A stretch of DNA of 64,000 nucleotides from Earliella scabrosa (Eukaryota; Basidiomycota; Agaricomycetes; Polyporales; Polyporaceae), in contig JABYQQ010000003.1 in NCBI GenBank assembly GCA_022605405.1, positions 310,001 through 374,000 on the forward strand. Direction: 5' to 3'. The notes beneath the pieces were generated by a model. That model was not told the origin of the DNA. It searched no databases and was given only the letters and a program-made list of their open reading frames with translations. Below, one piece after another: positions 37,002 through 48,577 of this stretch; positions within the stretch are counted from its first letter, which is position 1, and each line of letters begins with the position of its first letter. Both the position numbers and the translations under genes were made by a program.

Positions 37002-37717
37002 TTATTCTGACTTCTGTGGGTGTGAAGGAGGCGGAGTTCGTGGTCCGGAGTTGGGGGTTTGCGAGCAAAGGTAGATGAATGGAGGTTGGTGAGAGTCGCG
37101 GAGAGTGAATTTCCTTGAGGGCCTCCAGGTCCACGATATATATTCCAAAGCCAGTCCGAGTCGTGCGTCGGCGCGGCCCTGCGCCACGCGTACGTACGTG
37201 CAGGGTCGACGAGGGCGAGCACAGGCCCATGGCGTCCTAGGATGCTTACTAGGCAGGCGGCGGTGTTGACACTTCCTTACAACTTTGGCAGGTGACACCG
37301 GGTCGCCGCCCATGTGGTTGACGGCTTGAAGCGTGGGAGGGAGCGCACTGCTCCCGGAAGTGTTCGGATGTCGCCTGTCGCATGGGGTAAGTAATGGACC
37401 AACAATGCATGAAGCTTGAAGGTCCACCGTGCTGCATCCCGCGTCGGGGCGATGTATGAGTTGACTCTTTCCAGAAGTCCGATACCGATGACCCGTTACT
37501 AGACGCACCAGCGGTGGAAGGAAGTTTGCACCTACTTACATCACAGTGATAGTGAGCGTGGAAGACGAGCGAAAAATTTGGAGGGCGGGATGCTTGGAGC
37601 CATGGGTATAGGAGCACCTTCCAACCACCACCACCGTGACTATATGGCCAAAGCTGTACGTTACGAATGAGCAATGAGGTCTTACCCGGTAAGCTTACTA
37701 GCATTTGTCCACGAACT
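37002..37717. other. Intergenic region
   Basis: It holds the TATA box of the orphan at 36402 (near 37140). A minus-strand ATG near 37608 opens a short frame (MAPSIPPSKFFARL) that closes after 20 codons just before a GTAAGTAG donor; I could not join it to a gene. Confidence 0.4.
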
Positions 37718-38253
37718 TTATAGTTGGTGCGACCTCAGGTGATCTTCAACGCCCCCAGGACATCTAGGCACTGCACGCACAATGGAATAAAAGGTACACA
37801 GCGGCGACTCCAGGTGCGGAGCTGTGCTGAGATGGTGTTCAAGGTTTGGACCATGGTGCTGGCAGTGCTCTTCATCATCATCCCGGCGGTTCGATGACGG
37901 CAGACTCGGTATTTGCAACCTGAGGAACGCCCGGCACTCAGTGACTACTACATAGGTAATCGCCTTGTCGCTCCAAACCTGAAATGAACGCGTGTTTTCA
38001 TCATGCGATTTCCCTGTCAGAGTCTTTGGGAAGGAAAGCTGGGCACCTGTACATACTGCGCTCGACGTTTGTCACAACTGAATGATGAGCCCGCCTGGTG
38101 ACCTATCGACTTGAGGCAGCAGTATGGACCTACCTGCGATTCATCGCTTGAGTTGGTCTTGAGTGCACAGCGAAGCTCGAAGGGCGCACTTGCAGGAGCG
38201 GTGAACGTGGACATCGGGTTGTAAGACCGTCCCTCTCCCTTCAATAAGTCCAT
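37718..38253 (-). CDS. Small orphan protein
   Basis: Two exons, 38253-38134 and 37978-37718, both phase 0, encode 126 residues: a start MDLLKGEGRSYNPM, then WSDKAITYVVVTECRAF, an acidic/His patch NRRDDDEEHCQHH and a C-terminus rich in Cys and His. The intron is long for this genome (155 nt) and contains a second acceptor, so an extra small exon cannot be excluded. No family is recognised. Confidence 0.4.
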
Positions 38254-38479
38254 CCAATCGTCTGTCTAATAGGGTACTAGATTGCAAGGAAGATAGTACT
38301 TACTGCCATACTACTGCCATGTCCTAAACTTAGATGACCTCACCTCAATATGGCGTGATCATCATGGAGGTACAGATGGCCCAGAAATGATATACAGTAC
38401 TATCGTGTATGGGGTATCAGATTCAAACAGACTGAGAATATGTATACAACTGAATGTCCACGGGTCTGTACGACAGATC

Positions 38480-38968
38480 CTACTTCCTGATCTGCGGCCC
38501 GGTGTTCCGAACCGCGCCTGCAGTTCCGTTCTCCTTCCTGCCCTTTGGGGCGAACCAGTCGTCGTCGTCGTCTTCTTCATCATCATCTGGGTTATAGTCA
38601 TGCTCTTGGGAGTGTGCGCTATGGCTGCTTATCAGTACGAGAGCCTACCGTCGCACAACTGAGAATGCCCTACCCAAGTGCTCCTGTTTGCAAGCCTAGG
38701 CGAGGCCGACTAATGTCTTCTTTGACGAGAGACGGAGCTTCGCGGGACCTATATATCAGGTATCAGGACCCAGATACATAACCGTGATCGTGGAGACGAA
38801 CCTCTGTAGAGGAGATCCGCCGATAGAGGAACTGGGGCTCGTGGAGGCATTGCTGCCAGGCGAGAGCGGATCGACTAGGAGGGTCGACGGGGATACACCC
38901 ACATCAGACCTCTCCTGTCCGTCGATCGACGAGGTGGGTAGGCTGTCGATATGTTGGCTGTTGCTCAT
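38480..38968 (-). CDS. Orphan acidic protein with DDDWFAPKG motif
   Basis: Three exons (38968-38802, 38748-38674 and 38624-38480; both introns phase 2) encode 128 residues. The N-terminus is Ser-rich (MSNSQHIDSLPTSSIDG). The middle is SREAPSLVKEDISRP. The last exon is strongly acidic, with YNPDDDEEDDDDDWFAPKGR, ending GPQIRK. A TATA box (GGATATAAGG) is at 39020-39029. The shared DDDWF(x)PKG box, its place in exon 3 and the intron phases mark it as a paralog of 36402-37001. The first donor is GTTCGT, weaker than usual. Function unknown. Confidence 0.62.
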
Positions 38969-39019
38969 GCTTGCTGGTGTAATGGTTGGATGTGATGGTA
39001 CAACCGTTGCCCTCGAGGG

Positions 39020-39029
39020 CCTTATATCC
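39020..39029 (-). promoter_or_regulatory. TATA box of acidic orphan gene
   Basis: GGATATAAGG on the minus strand, about 55 bp before the ATG at 38968. It overlaps the TAA stop of the preceding open frame (39022-39024). Confidence 0.5.
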
Positions 39030-39673
39030 GAGTCGGTCGAACTCTGCTGTCATGACGCGCAGCTTGAGAGCGGGACGCAAAAGTAGAGAGGAACTCCTGG
39101 TACACCTGAGCACTGCATGACAGTACAGCCATGCTATGTTCACAGCCATCCTCGTGGAGGTCAAGATGTAGGCTGTCTGCATAGGAATTCAAGAGCGAGC
39201 GAGCGGAACATTCAAGTTCCACGGGAAACCGCTGGTGCCACGGCCACGAGGCAAATACGGCCGCCATTCGTGTGGGCGATCGCGCGGCAGAACTGGGGCA
39301 GTGCGAACCCAGATACACCAGAAGGGTCGGAACTGCAATGTGGACAGATGAGCGGCGAGTGAGCGGCTGAGGCTGATTCGCTCTGCCGAAGGAAGCCTGG
39401 TAGCACTGACAGAGAAGATATTAGGGTTCACCATGCGAGGTTTAGATGATACTTAAAACCGTGCTGGTGCTTTCAGAGCTGAACGCGGCTGTTGGTTGCC
39501 CAGCGGGCGATTGACGATGAGGATGTGTAGGATCTACTTACAGGTTTGTGCGAGGTTTCGCGCACGCAACATGTGCGAGGGGAAACTCCGACGATTTGAA
39601 GCGCCGATTCAAGGCGGACTTGCCGTCTCTGGACTTCTACTGCATCTCTCTCTAACTCTATGCGAGTATCCAT
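39022..39673 (-). CDS. Possible small orphan protein
   Basis: Two exons, 39673-39542 and 39405-39022 (both phase 0), would encode 171 residues: a charged helical start MDTRIELERDAVEVQRRQV, then SRVRPTRI at the end, with WPWHQRFPVELE and LHLDLHEDGCEH between. Donor GTAAGT and acceptor CTGTCAG are good. There is no family match, and the start is one of two nearby ATGs. It could also be non-coding leader DNA of the neighbouring orphan. Confidence 0.35.
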
Positions 39674-39803
39674 CCATGCTCACTCATACCATGCTCAACA
39701 CTCCAGCGCAACAAAGATAGGGGAGAGTTTTGGATGTACTGGCATGCTGCGGATGTTACGCGGTTTACGTTGACCTTGCGGTTACTGTGATGTAACGCCA
39801 GTC

Positions 39804-40055
39804 CTAGTCGACGCGTACATCGACGTCATTCACGGAAGGTATACATCGCCTTCGATCGATGGTAGGAGGACTAGTACTGACGTCCCTTCCTCCCTGATGT
39901 ATGATATCTGAATCATCGCTCATTGAGTCGTCCGTGAGTACTTGTAACGCAGCTCTTGACTTGAGCGGTTTGCGGAAATGACAGTCACTACTCGCCTCCA
40001 TAGATACTGGTGTCACCTCATACATATTGGTATCGATAATCGGTGCCGCGCCCAT
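39804..40055 (-). CDS. Small orphan protein, possibly first exon of a longer gene
   Basis: 83-residue open frame MGAAPIIDTNMYEVTP with an acidic DDSMSDDSDIIHQ stretch. A TATA box (ACCTATAAAC, 40112-40119) is about 57 bp upstream, the same spacing as for the orphan at 38968. A GTCAGT donor after GGRD may splice it to further sequence, but no convincing second exon was found. Confidence 0.4.
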   Translation of the reverse strand: MGAAPIIDTNMYEVTPVSMEASSDCHFRKPLKSRAALQVLTDDSMSDDSDIIHQGGRDVSTSPPTIDRRRCIPSVNDVDVRVD

Positions 40056-40234
40056 GCAAATTCAAGGGTAGATTTTCCTGCCAGTATATGTTGTCGCACG
40101 CCGCGTCAGGGTTTATAGGTAATTTCCATTCGGAACGCCCGCCGATGCATGCATGAGAAATCTGAACGCACTACTTATACCACGAAGTTCAATCATTCCT
40201 AGGAGCCCTCGCACTCCTTGGTACGATTCATCCC

Positions 40235-42432
40235 ATGGCAGACCCCTCAGCACGCGCAGACCAACTGGACTACCCAAGCCTCCACAGACCCGAAACGGCC
40301 GTAATATGCACTGAAAGGTTACCCGAATACTCCCCCCAAGGACAATTGCTCCCCATGATGCCCACGCAGAACGATCGCTACGAGAGAGTGGCTCTGTATG
40401 ACTTCGACACTATTGCACACTTCCTCGTGGCACCTAACCGGCCGCCAGCGTTACTCCAGAGTACATCAAGATACCCAGGGGACTGCACACTAGCATCCAC
40501 CTTGAAGAGTACATCCATTTCCCATCAACATCTCTGATAATGCTGGAGGCTGACGTATTATCCACAGACCACCTTACTTTCCGTCGGGCTGGAAAACTTA
40601 CGTCAATCCCGAGGGCTCGCCTTTCTATGTTCATGACGTCAAGCGCATTGTCACCGATGATCCTATACAGAGGGAGGAATCATGCCAAACAATCCTTGGG
40701 GCGTACGAGGAACTCGACCTGCGCATCAAGGCGGAAGGGCTACGAATGCCTGACGATGCCGAATGCTACATCGCCGCCGACCCAGAACATGACAGATGCA
40801 AGTACTATTTCGTGGACCATACCATGCAGACCGTATTCTGGCTTGAAGATATCGACCCGGAGCGTCATGATATCCACTTATCCCCTGTCTGCTCTGTCGC
40901 ACAGATGAGTAAGTTTAGCCTCGCCTCCCGGCCAGAATATCTGGACTGCCCGTCATGCCGTTGACATGGACGTGCCTTCCTTCCTTTGTCTCCTGGCTAT
41001 CCTCGACCTGGGGTTGGTCAGGAGCATAGACCGTGCACACGACGTGACGTGCCGTCTACTGTCGGTCTCTGATATCAGAATCAGAAAAGTTGACGAGCAT
41101 GCAGAACACCTCTTACAGGAGCAGTATTGGACCCATTGCGAGTTCTTCCCACACCGCCCGGTGCCGTCGGCCTTGAGGAAGGAGCTAAACGACACGTTTC
41201 GTCAAGCAAGAGCCGGTCAGCTGCGTCGTCGAGTCATTCCCCCGCTTCCGTTGCTCACCCCAGCCGTGCAGACCAATTAACATCGGACAGTTCCACGTTC
41301 CCTTACAGTGCCGAGCAATGCAAGCAATACATGCAAATTATCAACATTGATTGTGCGTTTATTGATTGTCTGGCAGCGCTCCGCACAGAGGCCGAGACCG
41401 TCCCTTCGTTTCAGCTGAATGCAATGAACACATGACATGGATTATTGGTAAAGTCCCGTGGTGCATAAGCGGTCGAAGTGGTACTAACTCGACGGACTAC
41501 CATTTCACTGGAAGCTCGTTTATCAAGCGCAATTGGTAGGATCACTCTGAAGACCCTCATACCGTACCCTGGACTGAGATCTTGTCCAGCTCGACACAGA
41601 TACAACACGTTCTTCGGGGAAGATCACGCCAGGATCTCCCGCGATCAAAAGCGCTACGACCAGCCGGCAATCGAGAGACCGCTGGCAGTCAGGATGTGCA
41701 CTGCGTTGCTCTTCAATCTCCCCAAGGCGCGTACGGAGGAGCTCAATATGCTGCTTTCCGATGATCTCACATATGTTATACACTGGCGCGAGTTTGCAAC
41801 TGAACTGCTGCGAGGCTGGAGGGAATCGGGGTACCTGGTATGCAGTGCTTGTCTCTTGTCTTATCATCATACTCACATCCCTCGTAGTCGGCGGGTCTAC
41901 TCATGTGAGAATAGAATACTTGCCCTCTGCTGCCATTTGATGACCTCGCTCTGCTTTGCAGGATCAGCACCGTCTCAACTATGGGGCCAAACAATCCAGT
42001 GTCGGCGTGCTTGGGTTCCCTGTCCGTGGTCTTATCTCTCGCCGGAATGATCTCAAGTGGCATTCTACTACAATGGTATACTGGCGCGGACAAGTACAAC
42101 GCAGGTGCTGCGGTAAGTACATCCCTAGATATTGTGCGAGCAGTGTCTCTTCACTCATACATATCATCTCTCAGAACACTCACCTCGACCGTGTTCGTAG
42201 CCCGACTTACGGCTTTGAACCCATCGCGCAGGCGTACTCCGCGCCTCGCGCGCTGGTCCTCTGGGCCACGATCTTCCTGGCTCTGCACATGCTCAGCGCG
42301 GTCGTCGACCTCGTCGGGCTCATCGTCCAAGCCCCCGCAATCGTACTAGCATTCATACTCTTCGTTTTGTTCCTGCAAATGCACAGCGCCCTCAACAACG
42401 CTTTCTCCGTCTCGTGTTCGCCGAAGCACTGA
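40235..42432 (+). CDS. WW-like / membrane protein of a mushroom-expanded family
   Basis: Eleven exons (40235-40395, 40449-40508, 40568-40908, 41090-41215, 41272-41352, 41391-41447, 41515-41535, 41590-41837, 41888-41904, 41962-42112 and 42175-42432) encode 506 residues. The N-terminal part has a WW-like segment (SGWKTYVNPEGSPFYV) and a hallmark CKYYFVDHTMQTVFWLEDID. The middle contains AQ/EQYWTHCEFFP-type helices. The C-terminal third has hydrophobic segments VSACLGSLSVVLSLAGMI and LVLWATIFLALHMLSAVV. Such proteins are common in Agaricomycete genomes and have no known biochemical role. One exon is 17 nt and one 21 nt; phases still close perfectly. The acceptor of exon 4 is the least certain joint. 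Confidence 0.8.
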
Positions 42433-42785
42433 AGTGGATTGCTTCGTGATGTCCCGAAACATGACATAACGTATCGATATTCTCATGTATGACTGCAAAT
42501 GCTCTCCCAACGACTGCAGCAGCTGCGATAGTTTCAACATCCTCACGGCCCTGTGTATGCTTACTGTACGATGACTGCACGCCTCCTGATCACATTCTTG
42601 GTCACGAACCAGCCTGTTGTTCTCCTCTGATTTACTCCTTGCATCTGCATCCCGAGCTCCAGGGTCCTGATAGTATATATTCCTCCTCGTCCCCGCCACC
42701 CAAAATCGAGTCACAATCATCTATTCTCGTATTAGATATACAGCTTGCTCAAGCATCGAGCCCTACATATTCCCACCCGCGTGAA
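42433..42785. other. Intergenic region between convergent genes
   Basis: 353 bp of 3' flanks. Nothing recognised. Confidence 0.5.
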
Positions 42786-43933
<1,148 letters not shown>

Positions 43934-44227
43934 ATAGACCGGCGAAGCAAGGAGGAGAGTGGTCCGACAACGAGCACATCTCGACAATTATTGGCAGGTC
44001 GAACAACGCGTCCTCGGCTCAGTTCTCTTTATTTCGCTTACGTAACTCTATGCTACACTCCATACACAGCGCTCGCATCTTGTCCATGAGACTCTCATCC
44101 GATCCAGAGGTCAGCACGTCTCGGAATGCAGGGGATGGGGTCAGTACAAGCAGACAATTACCGGGGACGGTACAAGAGATCAAGCATGAGAAAATCAGCA
44201 ATCTAGCAATCCGATCGTCCGTTTCGA

Positions 44228-47200
44228 TCACTTCACCCTAATTTTCAGCACCCCGTACGGCTCCTCTTGGCGCACGCTCAACAGATTCTTCGTGGTGAGT
44301 ACTGTTCACGGGTCAACGTTACATGTGCGAGCGTACTTCGTGTTGTCACAAGGACGCACCAAGACAATGGTAGAAAGCTGCTGCAGCAACACGAGCAGTG
44401 CTCGTAGCCGTCGGCACAACATCATCGAAAGCAAGCTCATCGTCCGGATTGGGGAACGCTCTGATCTGCATCTTCGCATACCTGAGTACGAGTCATCAGC
44501 ACAAACATGTAGAAGCATAGAAAAGCCAGCTACGTACTCGAGGAAGTTGAAGGAGTTCTTCTCCAGCGTCAGGACAGACTGCTGCGATTCCTCGTGTGTT
44601 TCCTCCTCAGGGACTGGCAACCGAGAGTGATTATTATGCATGCATAGCAAGGAGCTGCAGAGCCAAAGGCACCCACCATCGAACTGGAAATCCTCGCCGC
44701 CGATCTGAGAGTGTCTATGGCCAAACTCGATCGGAGACGAGGGGACTCCACCGCCCCCTGGAACAAGGAAGCTCTCGCGCCTACTTCCAAGGGAGCTGCC
44801 TCGCTTACTAGCGGGACGCATTGCGCTGAAGATATCGCTGCCATCGCCGCCGAACGCTGCCCCGCCGACCGATGAGCTTGGGCCAGCGTGATCCCAGGGG
44901 AAGAACCCGCTTCGTTGCGAGCCCGAGATGATGTCTTGAGTAGGGCGGACGTCCATGTCGAGGTAACTGCCCATGGCAGACGGAGGTCGGGATCCTCGAC
45001 GAGCTTGACCAGGTTCCTATACCATTGTTAGAGGATGGTTCTCAGAGAGATATAAGGCGGCGACACCGTACCTCAGATGAACGCATCCTCGAGTCGAGGT
45101 TCATCTCCCCAGTATCCCCTGCAAGATGATGAGTGTGGATCGTCTTGTACGTCATTTAGTGACACGTACGGAAGTCACCAAAGCTCTTCCCGAAGTCGAG
45201 CGGTTGATCCACATCCATCCTGAAGTCGTCCCCGGGAGCAGGGGGAGATCCACCTCTCAGATCAAAGTGTTCTGATACCCTACGCCTCTTCACCGGAGGC
45301 TCTCCTGAAATGCGGTCATGGCGAGGAGCCCCATCACTAACTGTGCAATTGACATACCCTCCATGTCAAGGTGCAGTTGACCGGAACGCGCACCAACTTG
45401 CAACTTGAAGTTCTCAAGCCAGAAGTCTACCAGCACAGGAGCTTCGACTGCTCATCTCGGTCAGAAAGCTACCTCGATCATATAGTTGTAGTCTCTCACC
45501 TCCTCTGGGCGCGCCGTAGATCATTTCTTCGATGAGCCTGCTGTTCTCCCTATCCGCCTTCTTCTGAGCGACCTCTCGCTTGAGGGCCTCTTGCTCTTGA
45601 ACATAGTTGGCACGAGCCATCTGGTACAATCAACACAGGTGAACCCGTGGAATCATGCCTAAGCAGATATATGCGCACCTTTAGCTCATCGTCTGTCAGC
45701 TCAGTCCGCGCATCGAGGAGCAACCTGACTCGCTTTGCTTTCCGCTGCACCGGTTTTGCTGCTTGCCCATCTGCAGCGGCGGCAGGGTCCGAGTGCGCGT
45801 CCGACCCCCGTGGGCTAAAAGGAGCCAGGGGAACAATCACCGGACCCGTAGGCGGAAGGCTCGCTGAGGCGGGGTCAGCCTCAACCATGGTAATGGCAGT
45901 AGGCACAACATGACAAGCGCACCTCGGTCTGCGGCGGCATCTGCGGGCTGCATGTCGACCTCCTGGTTCACGTCAAAGCGGAAGTCATCACCTAGCCCTT
46001 GATCCACGTCCAGGTCAAACCCAGCATCCTGCCCAATCCGAGCCCTAACACAAGAGAGCGTGAACGTGAGTGATACGCCACTTCCACAGAAGTCCTGCTC
46101 GACATACTCATTTGCAGCACGGGAAGCCGAGCCTCCCCATCCCTCACCGAGCTCTTGAGCCAATTCATCGCCGATGTCGGCGCCGCCCATGCCATCAGGC
46201 AGTGCGAACAGGTTGTCGTCGAACCCAAACCCTCCGTCGACCTGGGACGACGACGCAGCAAACCCCGGTCCACCCTGCACGCTCCCGGTGAGTGACCCGT
46301 CGAACGCAGCTGTGAGAAGATGGTTGTGGTGTTCCTCGAGCGTGTGCAGAGCCCGGCCGTGTTCAGCGGCGGCTGACAGAGGAGGCTCCTTCTGCTTCTG
46401 CTTGCCCTTCGATTTGGGTTTCTTGGCTGTCGGGTCGAAGTCGTCGTCGGAGCCTTCGTTCTCATCCTCCTCATCTATGGACATCCCGTCAGAGACTCGC
46501 ATTTTCAGCGAGCGCAGAGGACATACCCCCTTGTTCGCGCCCTTCCCGAACCTGATAATGTGTCAATGATGGCCAGTTTACAACGGTGCATGGCACTCAC
46601 GACGAAGATGCTGTCGAAGTCGATCCCGAATGCGGTGCCCAGGTCGGCGACGAGCGTGAGGGCTTCCGGACTGTGGATAGGAAGGGTCCAGCAACACATT
46701 CGTTCCAGAACATGATACTACATACCGCATGCTCGGTTGGCCCATTTGTAGCTCCGCGGCGTTCGCTGACAGAGCGGAGAGGTCCTGAACGGCTTTCTTG
46801 AGCGCGTTGAAGCATCCTGTGACCTCTGCAAGGAAAATGTCTTGTTTGACTGGATGCGTGACGAACGATTCAGAATGAGCTGAGGCTAGCCCCGTAGTCA
46901 TCACAGACCTTTGTAAACTCTGTAGCAGCGGCTAGTCAATGGAAACGTTGGAGGTAACGCGTCGTAGTCGGATGGACGCACCGGACCACACCAATCATGA
47001 GGTTGCTGGACAACCTCAAAGCCAGTGGCTCCGGAGGCTCAGCAATGAGACCGCATAGTTGGGAAACGTCGGCCGTGAGTACGGAGCGTCTGGGGAGTTT
47101 CTTGAACGAGGACTTCGCGCCGAGGGTCGCTGCGAGCCTGGAAAAAAGCGCATATAGTCATCTCTTTCCACCGAACATGTTAGGGTACACATACCACAAG

Positions 47201-47250
47201 AGACCGTAGCCGCTATCCCTCCGCTCTAGCAAGTCGGGCGAGAAGAACAT
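44228..47250 (-). CDS. RAD21: RAD21/REC8-family cohesin kleisin subunit
   Basis: 706 residues from 17 exons: 47250-47195, 47137-46982, 46919-46909, 46849-46726, 46670-46601, 46551-46527, 46474-46108, 46044-45923, 45863-45679, 45620-45500, 45447-45358, 45304-45170, 45118-45072, 45016-44677, 44613-44538, 44481-44360 and 44301-44228. The N-terminal SMC3-binding domain reads MFFSPDLLERRDSGYGLLW, WLAATLGAK, RSVLTADVSQLCGLI, NLMIGVVRVYK, then QDIFLAEVTGCF. The middle is acidic and disordered, with RLLLDARTELTDDELK. The C-terminal winged helix ends LLSVRQEEPYGVLKIRVK. One exon is only 11 nt (46919-46909) but restores the conserved RVYKV. The N-terminus is shared by RAD21 and REC8, so mitotic versus meiotic type is not certain. 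Confidence 0.93.
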
Positions 47251-47708
47251 GGGGAGAGAGACGCACCCCGTGCAGAGGGTCGACGGAGGGCGAGGTCAGC
47301 GGGAGGGCTCGCATGCAGCCCATCCGCGCAGGACGTCCTTCGGGGAGCCTTTCCTACCATTTACGACAGGCTTCTTTGGACGAGTCGCACTTGCAGATCC
47401 TCTCGGAGGAGCGAGATGACCGGCCGTTCGCGTCAGCTTCAAGTGCAGATGACGTCAAATAGACTTCACTCTGGGTCAATAAGTCGCGGGACTCGGGGGC
47501 GAAACACGACCATAGAATGCGCCTGCACTGTCGTGTTAACCTTGGAACTGCGATTATGATGTCGACGCAGATTGATGAGAGATTCGACTGCCACTGCACT
47601 TAGGAACAGTTGGGAACGCGGTCGTTGAGTTCGTGGCGGTGTCGAGCCATTGTCGAATGCCGAGATGCCGCCAACAAGCGCCGGTATTGATGGTTTGCAC
47701 CAAGTAGT
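47251..47708. promoter_or_regulatory. Divergent promoter region upstream of RAD21
   Basis: 458 bp between divergent start codons at 47250 (minus) and 47709 (plus). No coding pattern. No defined box was recognised. Confidence 0.4.
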
Positions 47709-48253
47709 ATGTCGGTCGACTCCTATTCAAGTCCACGACTCAATCATGCTGTCTCATTTCAAGAACATATTCTCCTCTACAAGCGCACGGTCTGTGCTGC
47801 TCGTCGTCGGAAACATCGGTTGCACAGTCCACGTTCTCCACGTTCTACCCGAGGACGGCTCTGTCGAACGCTTCAGTTTCACAACCCCTTCTTCTATTAC
47901 CACCTTCCGCTACAGGGGAGCTCAAGAGCAATCCCGCGAGCAAGTTGGGGATGTCACGCTGCACGTTGGAGATGGGGAGACTGTCACCCGCTTCCTCGGA
48001 CGACATCGAGACCAAGGTTCGCAAGCTGTGGACCGATTGCACGAGCAAGGAGCAGCAAGCAGCCGGTAGTATCGAAGTGACTCAGCTGGCGCAAGACGTT
48101 CTCCGGCCGGCTGCGCTCGACGCCATCCGGGATCGGGAGGAAAGAGAACCGTCTACCAATGCGACGCAAACGTACCCCGTCTATGTCGTTCATGTCAGTC
48201 GCTCGAAGCCTGGTAGGATCATAACTGGCGACCCGACCAGCTTCCCTCAATAG
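47709..48253 (+). CDS. Small hypothetical protein
   Basis: Two exons, 47709-47789 and 47828-48253 (phase 0; intron of 38 nt, GTCTGT...CAG), encode 168 residues. The second exon has strong coding composition (DDIETKVRKLWTDCTSKEQQ, EVTQLAQDVLRPAALDAIRD, YPVYVVHVSRSK). The first exon (NHAVSFQEHILLYKRT) faintly recalls the start of LYR-motif mitochondrial assembly factors, but the rest does not confirm this. The very short intron with a non-consensus donor makes the 5' end uncertain. The gene is divergent from RAD21. Confidence 0.5.
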
Positions 48254-48577
48254 GAATCCCGTTCGTTCTCTGATAGAGTTGATGTACGTATTATTACACA
48301 TGGATGCGTTGCTGATACTGTTGTGGTTAACACCGTCACGGCCTAGGTCCCGTTTCGCGCATGTCATCTCTTTATCCTGCGCAGCGGACTTCTTGCATCA
48401 TGTAGCACGGCGGAGAGGCTGCGGCGGCTGTTTAGCAAGCACGCGCTCGACAGCTGGGTTCCATCTGGAAATACGTGTACAAACTGTGTATGCTACATGG
48501 ACTGAAGATACGCCTTACAATACTCATGTACTAAACGTTCATCGTACACTGAAGATCAGGAGAATTCCAAGACAAGC
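48254..48577. other. Intergenic region between convergent genes
   Basis: 323 bp of 3' flanks, AT-richer than average. Nothing recognised. Confidence 0.5.
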
